Below are positions 1 through 7,543 of a DNA stretch of 64,000 nt, one piece after another; position 1 is the stretch's first letter, and each line of letters begins with the position of its first letter. Source of the stretch: Manganitrophus sp963718695 (GTDB lineage Bacteria; Nitrospirota; Nitrospiria; SBBL01; Manganitrophaceae); the NCBI GenBank assembly GCA_963718695.1, contig OY970371.1:1488001-1552000 (forward strand), in the 5' to 3' direction. The position numbers were made by a program, and so were the translations under genes. The notes under the pieces were generated by a model. That model saw only the letters and a list, made by a program, of their open reading frames with translations. It had not been told where the DNA came from and searched no databases.

Positions 1-16
1 GCCCGCTTTCGCGGGC
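1..16. repeat. short perfect hairpin at the left edge
   Basis: GCCCGC and GCGGGC pair perfectly around a TTTC loop. The bases that follow on the plus strand are AATGAC, so there is no T-run and it is not a clear intrinsic terminator. It may be the end of an element or of a gene left of the window. Confidence 0.4.
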
Positions 17-126
17 AATGACGTGCTTCGGAAATTCCAAAGGGAGTCACTACCCGAGAGATTGACTCATTGATGGGATTTCGACTAAAGTCACTCCCAG
101 CGCAATAAATCGATGGAAGAGAAACG

Positions 127-747
127 ATGCAAATGAAGTTTTGTCCGGAATGCGGCCGGCCGTTGATTGCGCACAAAGTCGAGCGACACCTGCGCCAGGT
201 CTGTCTCCCGGAGGGAGAAGGGTGCGGCTTCATCGACTATGGGCGCTTCACCCTCGGTGTCGGGGGGCTCGTGATCGACATCGATCGGAAAACCGGGGAG
301 CGCCGGGTCCTTCTGATCCAACGTAACCAGGAGCCGAACAAGGGGGGCTGGACCCTTCCGGGAGGATTTGTCGACTTTGATGAATCGGTGGACGTTGCCG
401 CCGTCCGGGAAGTCGCGGAGGAGACCGGCCTTCAGTGTCGCGCCATCGGGATGGTCGGCTTCCGCAACCGCGCCGATCCCGATGTGAACACCTCGTATGC
501 GGTCTTCTTACTGGAGGCAGTCGGCGGTGAGCTCTTCTCCCAGCCGACCGAGGAGATCGCCCGATGCGGTTTTTACACCCTCTCTCAAATTCAGGAGATG
601 CCCCGTCTTGCCCCCCTTTCTCGAACCGTGGCGACGGCCGCCCTGACGGCCGGGCTCCACGTTTTGCGTCCGATTACCGTCCCCGGCCTGGGAGACCGTC
701 CCCCCTTTACTTTCTTTATCGGATCGGATCGATCGACGCAATCCTGA
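127..747 (+). CDS. NUDIX hydrolase with N-terminal zinc ribbon
   Basis: A 206-residue protein. Cys6, Cys9, Cys26 and Cys33 form a zinc-ribbon-like N-terminus, followed by a complete Nudix box: Gly80, Glu86, then Arg94-Glu95, Glu98-Glu99 and Gly101. Nudix enzymes hydrolyse nucleoside diphosphates linked to another moiety; the zinc-ribbon plus Nudix layout recalls NADH-pyrophosphatase-like and ADP-ribose pyrophosphatase-like proteins, but the substrate cannot be fixed from sequence. A GGAAGAG ribosome site precedes ATG 127; ATG 133 is an alternative start. The next 114 bases up to the cyclase gene hold nothing I recognise. Confidence 0.88.
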   Translation: MQMKFCPECGRPLIAHKVERHLRQVCLPEGEGCGFIDYGRFTLGVGGLVIDIDRKTGERRVLLIQRNQEPNKGGWTLPGGFVDFDESVDVAAVREVAEETGLQCRAIGMVGFRNRADPDVNTSYAVFLLEAVGGELFSQPTEEIARCGFYTLSQIQEMPRLAPLSRTVATAALTAGLHVLRPITVPGLGDRPPFTFFIGSDRSTQS

Positions 748-861
748 TCGCCGGATCAGGTCGCGTCGAGACCCGTTCTCTTTGACCCTCCGTTGACTTC
801 TTTCCGCGCCGTGTGAAAAGATCATCTTAAAGGCGATCACCGCAAACTTGAGGGAGAAGCG

Positions 862-1488
862 ATGCGACTCTATGATGTGACGATGACCCTCGCCCCTTCC
901 ATGCCGACCTATCCGGGAGAGCCCGGCCCCGCGCTCACGCCGGTCAAGCGGATGAAAAAAGGGGACCCGGCGAATGTTTCCGCCCTTTCGCTCGGCCTGC
1001 ATACCGGCACCCACGTCGACGCGCCGATTCATTTTATCGAAGGGGCGCCCGGCGCCGAGACGCTGCCGCTGGAGATCCTTTGCGGACCGGCGCGTCTGGT
1101 CCGGATCGACGATCCGGAAGCGGTCCGTCCGGGCGAGCTCGAACGGGCCGGATTGAACGGCGTGACCCGCGTTCTTTTTCAAACACGGAATCGGGAGTGG
1201 ATCAAGGCGCCCCGTTTTCATGAGGATTTCGTCTACATCGCGCCGGAGGCGGCGGAGTGGCTGGTTGCGCGCGGCGTCCGTCTGGTCGGCATCGATTATC
1301 TCTCCGTCGAAGCGTTCGGCGCGCCGCAGCCGCGGACGCATCAGACCTTCCTCAATGCCGGTGTCGTTGTGGTGGAGGGGCTCGATCTGTCGCTTCCCCC
1401 GCCGGGCGATTACGATCTCCGGTGTCTTCCCCTCAAGATCGCCGGCGCCGACGGCGCCCCGGCGCGGGTCGTTCTCGCCGGGGGGTGA
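862..1488 (+). CDS. cyclase family protein (kynurenine formamidase-like)
   Basis: A 208-residue metal-dependent hydrolase of the cyclase family, which includes bacterial kynurenine formamidase (KynB) and isatin hydrolase. The family signature is clear: His47-Thr-Gly-Thr-His51-Val-Asp53-Ala-Pro, giving metal ligands His47, His51 and Asp53, then His57 within the following IHF. A central VGIDYLSVE and a C-terminal LRCLPLKI-Gly-Ala-Asp-Gly segment are also typical. No other tryptophan catabolism genes are nearby, so the KynB substrate is not supported and the name stays at family level. GGGAGAAGC precedes ATG 862. It is 32 bp upstream of the dehydrogenase gene and probably cotranscribed with it. 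Confidence 0.85.
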   Translation: MRLYDVTMTLAPSMPTYPGEPGPALTPVKRMKKGDPANVSALSLGLHTGTHVDAPIHFIEGAPGAETLPLEILCGPARLVRIDDPEAVRPGELERAGLNGVTRVLFQTRNREWIKAPRFHEDFVYIAPEAAEWLVARGVRLVGIDYLSVEAFGAPQPRTHQTFLNAGVVVVEGLDLSLPPPGDYDLRCLPLKIAGADGAPARVVLAGG

Positions 1489-1520
1489 GCAGTCATTTTA
1501 TTTCGAGGAGGAGACGCGCC

Positions 1521-2480
1521 ATGGAATTTGGGATCATCGGTTTGGGAAGGATCGGGAGCAACCTGGCGATTCATGCGGCCGAAGTCGGAATTCGGGTCGT
1601 CGGCTTCTCCAAAGAGGTGACGAACCTCGATGCGCTGGGCCGTCATGGCGTTCAGGTGACGACGGGCCTGATCGATCTTGTCAAATCGCTCCAATCGCCC
1701 CGGGTCCTTTTTCTCTCGGTGCCGGCGGGCCGGGCGGTCGACGAAGTGCTCGACCGGCTCGTTCCTTTTCTGGAGCCGTGGGATCTGATCGTCGACGGGG
1801 GGAATTCGCATTTTCGGGATTCGATCGCGCGATTTCGCCGCCTTCAAAAAAACAAGATCGGCTTCGTCGATTGCGGGACCAGCGGCGGCCTGGAGGGGGC
1901 GCGGACCGGCGCCTGCTTCATGGTGGGGGGTACGGAGGACGCGGTCGCGCGGGCGGCGCCGATTTTAATGAAGCTTGCCGTTGAAGAGGGCTTCTTCTAC
2001 GCCGGCCCCCCCGGCGCGGGGCACTACTGCAAAATGGTCCATAATGCGATCGAGTTCGGCATGCTTCAGTCGATCGGGGAGGGGGTGGAGCTGATGCGGC
2101 ATTCCGACTATCGGATCGATCTTGCCGATCTCTTTCATACCTGGTCGCACGGCTCGGTGATCCGCGGGTGGCTGGTCGAGCTGATGGAGCGGGGGTTGCG
2201 CGAGCATCCCGATTTTTCCGATGTTCCGAGCTACGTCGAGGATACCGGCGAGGTCAATTGGGCGTTGGAAGAGGCGATCGAAAAAGAGGTCCCGATGCCG
2301 GCGATCACCCAATCGATCCTCGCCCTGTTTGCCTCCCGCGGCGGGGGATCGGACGCCTCCCGCGCCGTCGCCCTTCTTCGAAATCAATTCGGCGAACACC
2401 CCTTCGGCCCGCGGCCGGACATTGCGAAGATAAGGAAGACCGGAAAGGTCGGCGGCTGGAAAGCCGATGAAGCCGCATAG
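1521..2480 (+). CDS. gnd: 6-phosphogluconate dehydrogenase, short NAD(P)-type
   Basis: A 319-residue protein of the 6-phosphogluconate dehydrogenase family (oxidative decarboxylation to ribulose 5-phosphate). The Rossmann motif GLGRIG spans residues 7-12. DGGNSHF and the downstream TSGGLEG are substrate-site signatures, and HYCKMVHNAIEFG carries the catalytic Lys and Asn. Its length fits the short form of the family rather than the ~470-residue E. coli form. Start chosen at ATG 1521, after GAGGAGGAG; an open frame extends further upstream but overlaps the previous gene and lies N-terminal to the Rossmann fold. Confidence 0.88.
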   Translation: MEFGIIGLGRIGSNLAIHAAEVGIRVVGFSKEVTNLDALGRHGVQVTTGLIDLVKSLQSPRVLFLSVPAGRAVDEVLDRLVPFLEPWDLIVDGGNSHFRDSIARFRRLQKNKIGFVDCGTSGGLEGARTGACFMVGGTEDAVARAAPILMKLAVEEGFFYAGPPGAGHYCKMVHNAIEFGMLQSIGEGVELMRHSDYRIDLADLFHTWSHGSVIRGWLVELMERGLREHPDFSDVPSYVEDTGEVNWALEEAIEKEVPMPAITQSILALFASRGGGSDASRAVALLRNQFGEHPFGPRPDIAKIRKTGKVGGWKADEAA

Positions 2481-2496
2481 CCGCGTCCTCCCGCGG
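2481..2496 (+). terminator. possible weak hairpin after gnd
   Basis: CCGCG and CGCGG pair around TCCTCC immediately after the dehydrogenase stop codon. The stem is only 5 bp and the following bases (TATTGATTT) are a poor T-run, so terminator function is uncertain. Confidence 0.25.
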
Positions 2497-2498
2497 TA

Positions 2499-2526
2499 TT
2501 GATTTAATCTCTTCGTCTGGTATATT
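2499..2526 (+). promoter_or_regulatory. candidate sigma-70 promoter for the DUF4157 gene
   Basis: TTGATT at 2499-2504 and TATATT at 2521-2526 are separated by 16 bases. The position, about 130 bases before the start codon and after the previous gene, suits a promoter for the DUF4157 gene. Confidence 0.4.
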
Positions 2527-2655
2527 CTCTCTTCAGAACTTCAACAACTTTTCTGCTCAACGCAATTCATTATTTTCAACTGGATCTTTCGTGATCGATC
2601 TGTCGTTCGTGGCGCGTCCGGCGGCGGTGCCGCATTGAAGTCCGGAGGGATATCG

Positions 2656-3900
2656 ATGTCCAGCTTGTCAGGAAAGCAGAATCAATCTCCAAAGCAAAAA
2701 TTCTCCAGCCCGGCCCGGTCTAAGACGGAAACGAGGGGGGCCGATCGTCTGGAACATCCTCTCTCCCGTTTGCAGCAGACCCTTGGGAATCAAGCGGTGC
2801 AACGGATGTTGCAAGCGAAGCGGACAATCGGTTCTCCGGGAGACGCGTACGAGCGGGAGGCGGACCATGTCGCCGAGCGGGTGATGCGGATGCCGGAGCC
2901 ACGATTGCAGCCCGCGTGTGCCTGCGGCGGCGAATGCGCCGGTTGCCGGAATAAGCCCGCAGCCCACGCGCAGGTGCAGACGGCGCGCGTTGGAAGCAAA
3001 CACGGGGAAGAGGCGGCGGCCCCGCCGATCGTCGACGAGGTGCTCCGCTCTTCGGGGCGGCCGCTGGACGCTGCCACGCGAACTTTCTTCGAGCCGCGGT
3101 TCGGACGGGATTTCGGAGCGGTGCGGGTTCACGCCGATACGCGGGCGTCCGAAGCGGCGCGATCGGTGGCGGCCAGGGCATTCACTGTCGGCTCCAGGAT
3201 CGTCTTCGGAAGGGGGGAGTACGCGCCGGAGACCGACGAAGGGCGGACGTTGCTGGCGCATGAGCTGACCCACACCGCACAACAGGGCGCGGCGGCAGCG
3301 GGACCGATCCGACGGCAGGCGGCCCCTGCGGTTCCGCGCAAGAGCATCTGGGTGAATATCGGTTTCGACTCCAGCGCGCAGGCGAATGAAGAGACGATGA
3401 GAAAACTCAGGGCGTCGATTCGGGTGGAGAAGGCGGCCATCGCCAGCTGTTGCGCCGTCCACAACCGGGCCTGCAACATCGACGTGAAGCAACACTACGA
3501 CTGGCGGCGCTCCAACAAGCCGGCCCCCGCCGACGGCGACTATGACAGCGATGTCGCCGCCGACCGAGAGCTGCGCGACCGGAACTTCGACAATATCGCC
3601 GGGCGCGCCGGCGGGGTGAAGGTCCTCGTCACGGAATCGACCCTCAGCCAGACCTGGCAGGGAACCCGGATCTTCCCGCGCGCCAACACCCCCGAGAAAG
3701 GGATTTTGTGGAACCGCGCCCTCGCCGCCGAAGACACCCTCGCGCATGAATCGGGCCACGCGGCCGGTTACACGGGGGACGCGGAGGGGGGACATCACAG
3801 CACCGATCCGCATAACTTGATGGCCTCCGGCGGCATTCGCGAGGCCGGCGCCACGCCCGACGCCAACTGGTGCCAGCAGATGGCCGCGACGGCGAGATAA
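2656..3900 (+). CDS. DUF4157 (eCIS-core) protein with second C-terminal zinc-protease-like motif
   Basis: A 414-residue protein. A Cys-rich CACGGECAGC segment is followed by a DUF4157 domain: 'RPLDAATRTFFEPRFG' and 'VRVHADTRASEAARSV', ending in the HExxH sequence HELTHTAQQ at residue 202. The C-terminal part has a second motif, HESGHAAGYTGD at 364-375, with Asn-Leu-Met at 387-389 as a possible Met-turn, resembling metzincin-type zinc proteases. DUF4157 is known from extracellular contractile injection system cargos and toxins. No other eCIS gene is here, but a T6SS lies 18 kb away. ATG 2656 was chosen because GGAGGGA sits 6 bases before it; an in-frame TTG lies at 2635. Substrate unknown. Confidence 0.75.
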   Translation: MSSLSGKQNQSPKQKFSSPARSKTETRGADRLEHPLSRLQQTLGNQAVQRMLQAKRTIGSPGDAYEREADHVAERVMRMPEPRLQPACACGGECAGCRNKPAAHAQVQTARVGSKHGEEAAAPPIVDEVLRSSGRPLDAATRTFFEPRFGRDFGAVRVHADTRASEAARSVAARAFTVGSRIVFGRGEYAPETDEGRTLLAHELTHTAQQGAAAAGPIRRQAAPAVPRKSIWVNIGFDSSAQANEETMRKLRASIRVEKAAIASCCAVHNRACNIDVKQHYDWRRSNKPAPADGDYDSDVAADRELRDRNFDNIAGRAGGVKVLVTESTLSQTWQGTRIFPRANTPEKGILWNRALAAEDTLAHESGHAAGYTGDAEGGHHSTDPHNLMASGGIREAGATPDANWCQQMAATAR

Positions 3901-3973
3901 GAAAATTCCAGGCTGAAAAAGTAAATCAGTATGGTGTCCCCGGAATTCGTCACGCGCCAATTGAGAGTCCATT

Positions 3974-4255
3974 GTGTACGACGGGATCTTGAAACGAATG
4001 CAGGAGAAAGTTCGCGCCCGTCAGTATGTGCTAACCTTGCACGCTGAAGAGGAAATGAATGATGACGACCTTACGATCTTTGATGTTGAAAGCGGTATAC
4101 TTACAGGCAAGATCATCGAGCGGCAAAAAGATCACGCCACCGGTGAATGGAAGTATCTCGTCAAAGGCCGAACTCTGGAAGGCGCTCAAGTAGTGACGGT
4201 GGGGAAGTTGAGTCCTACGAACAAATTGGTTATCATTACAGTGTATTTGGAATAG
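3974..4255 (+). CDS. DUF4258 protein, MqsR/RelE-type toxin candidate
   Basis: A 93-residue protein with the DUF4258 pattern: an N-terminal amphipathic helix, then 'YVLTLHAEEEM', 'GKIIERQKD', 'WKYLVKGRTLEGAQ' and 'LVIITVYLE'. Proteins of this type usually pair with a YgiT/MqsA zinc-finger antitoxin and are thought to act as ribonuclease toxins. The partner follows 18 bp downstream. The start is GTG 3974 or ATG 3998; neither has a strong ribosome site. The two genes are less GC-rich than their neighbours, which suggests transfer. The short gap before it (3901-3973) contains a GTGTCCCCGGAATT string that I cannot assign. Confidence 0.75.
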   Translation: MYDGILKRMQEKVRARQYVLTLHAEEEMNDDDLTIFDVESGILTGKIIERQKDHATGEWKYLVKGRTLEGAQVVTVGKLSPTNKLVIITVYLE

Positions 4256-4273
4256 TGACTAAGGAGAACAATC

Positions 4274-4501
4274 GTGATATGTGATATTTGCGGTAAGGAA
4301 GGCGCGCGCATCCGCCGCGTTGCTAGAAGCTACGGCAAAGGCGACAATTTACTGGTGATCGAGAACGTTCCCGTTATTAGTTGCCCGCACTGCGGTGAAA
4401 GTTATCTCACTGCAGAAACCCTACACGAGATTGAGCGTATTAAACTTCATCGGGAGAGTTTTGCTGTACCTCGCCGAGTCGCTGTTGCAGATTTTGCTTA
4501 A
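4274..4501 (+). CDS. YgiT/MqsA-type zinc-finger antitoxin
   Basis: A 75-residue protein with two CxxC pairs: Cys3-Asp-Ile-Cys6 and Cys37-Pro-His-Cys40. This is the YgiT/MqsA-like N-terminal zinc-binding module that neutralises DUF4258/MqsR-type toxins. The C-terminal helix-turn-helix of full MqsA is absent, as is common in the short YgiT form, so DNA binding cannot be claimed. GTG 4274 is supported by AAGGAG at 4261-4266. Confidence 0.75.
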   Translation: MICDICGKEGARIRRVARSYGKGDNLLVIENVPVISCPHCGESYLTAETLHEIERIKLHRESFAVPRRVAVADFA

Positions 4502-4532
4502 GCTTAAGTAAGGCTGACATCACAATAAACCC

Positions 4533-4561
4533 TTGACATTTCCCTCCCATCAAAATAGAAT
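4533..4561 (+). promoter_or_regulatory. sigma-70 promoter of the pyr operon
   Basis: A perfect -35 (TTGACA, 4533-4538) and a good -10 (TAGAAT, 4556-4561) are separated by exactly 17 bases. The promoter lies upstream of the PyrR leader and pyrR. Confidence 0.8.
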
Positions 4562-4584
4562 AACCCCAGTTACCCTTTAAACTG

Positions 4585-4604
4585 GCCCCGCGAGGCTGGA
4601 AAGG
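4585..4604 (+). promoter_or_regulatory. PyrR-binding site in the pyr leader
   Basis: The leader contains CCCCGCGAGGCTGGAAAGG, matching the conserved PyrR anti-antiterminator recognition loop (GAGGCTnGnAAGG core). PyrR bound to UMP would stabilise this hairpin and favour the downstream terminator. A flanking CCAGT/ACTGG inverted repeat (4565-4585) fits the leader's alternative folding. Confidence 0.75.
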
Positions 4605-4635
4605 AATGGATGGTGATTTCTAGCGATTTCAAAAT

Positions 4636-4676
4636 AACCTTCTCCACGGTCGTCACGGACGGGAGAAGGTTTTTTT
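4636..4676 (+). terminator. intrinsic terminator of the pyr attenuator
   Basis: AACCTTCTCC (4636-4645) pairs with GGAGAAGGTT (4662-4671), a 10-bp stem followed by a run of seven Ts. Its place between the PyrR-binding sequence and pyrR is the standard attenuation layout. Confidence 0.85.
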
Positions 4677-4713
4677 ATACCTTGATGCCGGCGGAAAGAA
4701 GGGCGGGAGAGCG

Positions 4714-5274
4714 ATGGAACGGGTGATTTTAAATGCGGTCGAGATCTATCGGGCCTTGACCCGGATTGCGCATGAGATCCTGGAGCGGAACAAGGGATCG
4801 AAGGAGCTTGCGCTCATCGGCATCCGGACCGGCGGGGTCTACCTGGCGCAGCGATTGGCGAAGAAGATTCAGGAGATTGAAGGGGAGATTGTTCCGTTCG
4901 GCGAGCTCGATATCACCCTCTACCGAGACGATCTGGCCCACCGGAAAGAATCGCCCGTCCTCAAGAAAACTCATATTCCTTTTGATCTGAACGACCGCAA
5001 GATCATTTTGGTCGATGACGTTCTCTTCACCGGAAGGACCATCCGCGCGGCAATGGACGGCCTGATGGATTTGGGACGGCCGAAGCAGATTCAGCTGGCG
5101 GTCCTGATCGATCGGGGCCACCGCGAGCTGCCGATCCGCGCCGATTACGTCGGGAAAAACCTCCCCACCGCCACCGATGAAAAAGTTGAAGTGCTCCTTG
5201 AGGAAATGGGTGAAGAAGATCGGATCGTTTTAAGAAAGGGGCCGGGGGCCGGGGGACAGGGGTCGGGGAAATAA
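4714..5274 (+). CDS. pyrR: PyrR bifunctional pyr operon regulator / uracil phosphoribosyltransferase
   Basis: A 186-residue PyrR. The PRPP-binding loop 'ILVDDVLFTGRTIRAAMD', the 'GIRTGGVYLA' segment and 'LIDRGHRELPI' are characteristic. It binds the leader RNA just upstream when UMP or UTP is high, so it likely autoregulates the operon. The last 11 residues (GPGAGGQGSGK) are not typical of PyrR: they are encoded by a G-rich repeat at 5238-5268 that recurs at 14162-14265, so the repeat seems to have replaced or extended the original 3' end. Confidence 0.93.
   Translation: MERVILNAVEIYRALTRIAHEILERNKGSKELALIGIRTGGVYLAQRLAKKIQEIEGEIVPFGELDITLYRDDLAHRKESPVLKKTHIPFDLNDRKIILVDDVLFTGRTIRAAMDGLMDLGRPKQIQLAVLIDRGHRELPIRADYVGKNLPTATDEKVEVLLEEMGEEDRIVLRKGPGAGGQGSGK
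5238..5268 (+). repeat. G-rich dispersed element inside the pyrR 3' end
   Basis: Runs of GGGGGCC-type units ending in ACAGGGGTCGGGG. Apart from two substitutions this equals the reverse complement of the arm at 14237-14265. It supplies the glycine-rich last codons of pyrR. Confidence 0.6.
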
Positions 5275-5281
5275 TCAACTC

Positions 5282-5309
5282 GTAGGGGCAGACCTGTGTG
5301 TCTGCCCGG
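5282..5309 (+). repeat. GTAGGGGC-type palindromic element, pyrR-pyrB gap
   Basis: GGGCAGAC (5286-5293) and GTCTGCCC (5300-5307) form a hairpin that begins with GTAGGGGC. The same outer motif recurs at 30231, 31316 and 42953, each directly behind a stop codon. Confidence 0.6.
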
Positions 5310-5318
5310 GATAACCAA

Positions 5319-6242
5319 ATGGGACTGAAGCGAAAAGATATTCTCGCCATCGCCGAGATGGAGAAGGAAGAGATTGAATTAATTCTCCAGACGGCGGAAT
5401 CGTTCAAAGAGGTCTCGACCCGCGAGATCAAGAAGGTCCCGACCCTGCGGGGGAAGACGGTGGTCAACCTTTTCTTCGAGCCGAGCACCCGGACCCGGAC
5501 TTCATTTGAGCTGGCGGCCAAACGGCTCTCGGCCGATGTGATCAACATCTCGACCTCATCCAGCAGCGTGGTGAAGGGAGAGACCCTGCTCGATACGGCG
5601 CGGAACATCGAGGCGATGCAGTCGGACATCATCATTCTTCGCCACGCCTCTTCCGGCGCCCCGTACATTCTGGCGCGGGCGCTGCGGAGTGCCGTGATCA
5701 ATGCGGGGGACGGATCGCACGAGCATCCGAGCCAAGGACTTCTGGACCTTTTCACGATCAAAGAGAAAAAGGGGGAGATTCAGGGACTGAAGGTGGTGAT
5801 CGTCGGCGATGTGCTCCACAGCCGCGTGGCGCGCTCCGATATCCATGGCCTGAAGAAGCTGGGTGCTTCGGTCCATCTCGCCGGTCCCCCGACGATGATT
5901 CCCCGCGGCATCGAGCAGTGGGGGGTGAAGGTTCACTACCGTCTGGAGGAGGCGATTGCGGGGGCTGATGTCATTATCCTGCTTCGTCTTCAACTGGAGC
6001 GCCAGGGGAAAGGCTACCTCCCGACGCTGCGCGAGTATGCCCGGCTCTACGGCCTGGACACTAAAAAGGTTGCATTGGCCAACAGCGGCGTCCTGGTGAT
6101 GCATCCCGGCCCGATCAACCGGGGCGTGGAGGTCTCCTCGGATGTCGCCGACGGTCTCTCATCGGTGATTCTGGAACAGGTGACCAACGGCGTCGCCGTC
6201 CGAATGGCGCTCCTTTATCTTCTTTCCGGAGAAAAATCATGA
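5319..6242 (+). CDS. pyrB: aspartate carbamoyltransferase catalytic subunit
   Basis: A 307-residue ATCase that makes N-carbamoyl-aspartate from carbamoyl phosphate and aspartate, the first committed step of pyrimidine synthesis. The carbamoyl phosphate motif FFEPSTRTRTSFE, GDGSHEHPSQ and the C-terminal HPGPINRGVE are all present. ATG 5319 gives the usual family N-terminus; an in-frame GTG at 5298 falls inside a repeat element and was rejected. The stop overlaps the pyrC start by ATGA. No pyrI regulatory gene is present. Confidence 0.95.
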   Translation: MGLKRKDILAIAEMEKEEIELILQTAESFKEVSTREIKKVPTLRGKTVVNLFFEPSTRTRTSFELAAKRLSADVINISTSSSSVVKGETLLDTARNIEAMQSDIIILRHASSGAPYILARALRSAVINAGDGSHEHPSQGLLDLFTIKEKKGEIQGLKVVIVGDVLHSRVARSDIHGLKKLGASVHLAGPPTMIPRGIEQWGVKVHYRLEEAIAGADVIILLRLQLERQGKGYLPTLREYARLYGLDTKKVALANSGVLVMHPGPINRGVEVSSDVADGLSSVILEQVTNGVAVRMALLYLLSGEKS

Positions 6243-7543
6243 CCGACCGCATCTTAATTCAAGGGGGACGGATCATCGATCCCGCAGCGGGAAGGGATGC
6301 CGTCGGCGACCTTCTGATCGAAGAAGGAACCATCCGCGAGATCGCCCCGCGCCTTTCGATCAAAGGATCCTGCCAGAAAATCGATGCGTCGGGAAAACTC
6401 GTCGTCCCCGGACTGATCGACCTGCACAGCCACCTGCGCGAGCCGGGGTTTGAATATAAAGAAACGGTGGCGACGGCGACGGCCGCGGCGGCCGCGGGAG
6501 GCTTCACCACCATCTGCGCGATGCCGAACACCGACCCGATCAACGACAACCAATCGGTCACCGAATTTATCCTCGAGCGGGCGAAGGCGGAAGGAAAGGT
6601 CCATGTCCTTCCGGTCGGAGCGATCACGAAGGGATCGAAGGGGGAGGAACTCGCCGAGATCGGGGAGCTGGTGGCCGCCGGATGCGTCGCGATTTCCGAC
6701 GACGGCCGGCCGGTGATGAACAGCGAGCTGATGCGCCGCGCGATGGAGTACGCGAAGATCTTCGATGTGCCGGTGATCGATCACTGCGAAGACCTCAACC
6801 TCTCGGCCGGCGGGGTGATGTTCGAAGGGGAGGTCTCGACCGCGCTGGGGTTGAAGGGAATTCCGGCCGCGTCGGAGACGGTGATGGTGGCCCGTGACAT
6901 CGCGCTTGCCGAGCTGACCGGCGCGAAAGTCCATCTTGCCCACATCAGCTGCGGCGGCTCGGTCCATCTGATTCGGGAAGCAAAACGGCGGGGGATTGCG
7001 GTGACGGCGGAGACCTGCCCGCATTATTTCACCCTGACCGACGATCGGGTGCGGGGCTTCGACGCGAACGCCAAGATGAAACCGCCCTTGGCGACGCGGC
7101 GCGATCTGGAAGAGATCCGCGCCGGACTGGCCGATGGGACGATCGATGCGATCGCCACCGATCACGCCCCCCATGCCGCCCAGGAGAAAGAGTGCGAGAT
7201 CGACCGGGCGCCGTTCGGGATCGTCGGACTGGAGACGGCCCTCGGCCTCTCGCTGATGTTGGTGGACGAGGGGCTTCTCACGCTTCCGGCATTGATCCAG
7301 AAGATGACGGAGAATCCGGCCCGCATCATCGGTAGAAAAATCGGACGGCTCGGCATCGGGGATTCGGCCGATGTCACATTGATCGATCCCGCGACGGAGT
7401 GGATGGTCGATGCCGTGCATTTCAAGTCGAAGAGTAAGAATTCTCCGTTTATCGGATGGAAAATGAAGGGTCGGATCGCCGGAATCCTCGTCGCCGGAAC
7501 CTGGCGGCCTGCGGATGCGGCGGGCGCGGAGGCGAAACGATGA
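6239..7543 (+). CDS. pyrC: dihydroorotase
   Basis: A 434-residue type I dihydroorotase, which cyclises carbamoyl-aspartate to dihydroorotate. The metal-binding 'DLHSHLREPG', 'CAMPNTDP', 'DHCED', 'LAHISC' and the catalytic 'ATDHAPH' are in the usual order, so this appears to be an active enzyme and not the degenerate PyrX form. It overlaps pyrB upstream and carA downstream by ATGA junctions, so translation is probably coupled. Confidence 0.95.
   Translation: MTDRILIQGGRIIDPAAGRDAVGDLLIEEGTIREIAPRLSIKGSCQKIDASGKLVVPGLIDLHSHLREPGFEYKETVATATAAAAAGGFTTICAMPNTDPINDNQSVTEFILERAKAEGKVHVLPVGAITKGSKGEELAEIGELVAAGCVAISDDGRPVMNSELMRRAMEYAKIFDVPVIDHCEDLNLSAGGVMFEGEVSTALGLKGIPAASETVMVARDIALAELTGAKVHLAHISCGGSVHLIREAKRRGIAVTAETCPHYFTLTDDRVRGFDANAKMKPPLATRRDLEEIRAGLADGTIDAIATDHAPHAAQEKECEIDRAPFGIVGLETALGLSLMLVDEGLLTLPALIQKMTENPARIIGRKIGRLGIGDSADVTLIDPATEWMVDAVHFKSKSKNSPFIGWKMKGRIAGILVAGTWRPADAAGAEAKR

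Noticed and set aside
508..1341. Long minus-strand open frame opposite the cyclase gene
   Set aside because: Arg/His-rich shadow of two well-supported plus-strand genes, a common effect in GC-rich DNA.
2635..3900. An eCIS (phage-tail-like injection) locus around the DUF4157 gene
   Set aside because: No sheath, tube, baseplate or AAA+ gene of the eCIS type is adjacent; the T6SS 18 kb away has its own TssJ-M membrane complex.
3915..3960. GTGTCCCCGGAATT string as a transposase-linked repeat
   Set aside because: It looks like a motif found near REP-associated elements, but no second copy or transposase gene is visible in this window.
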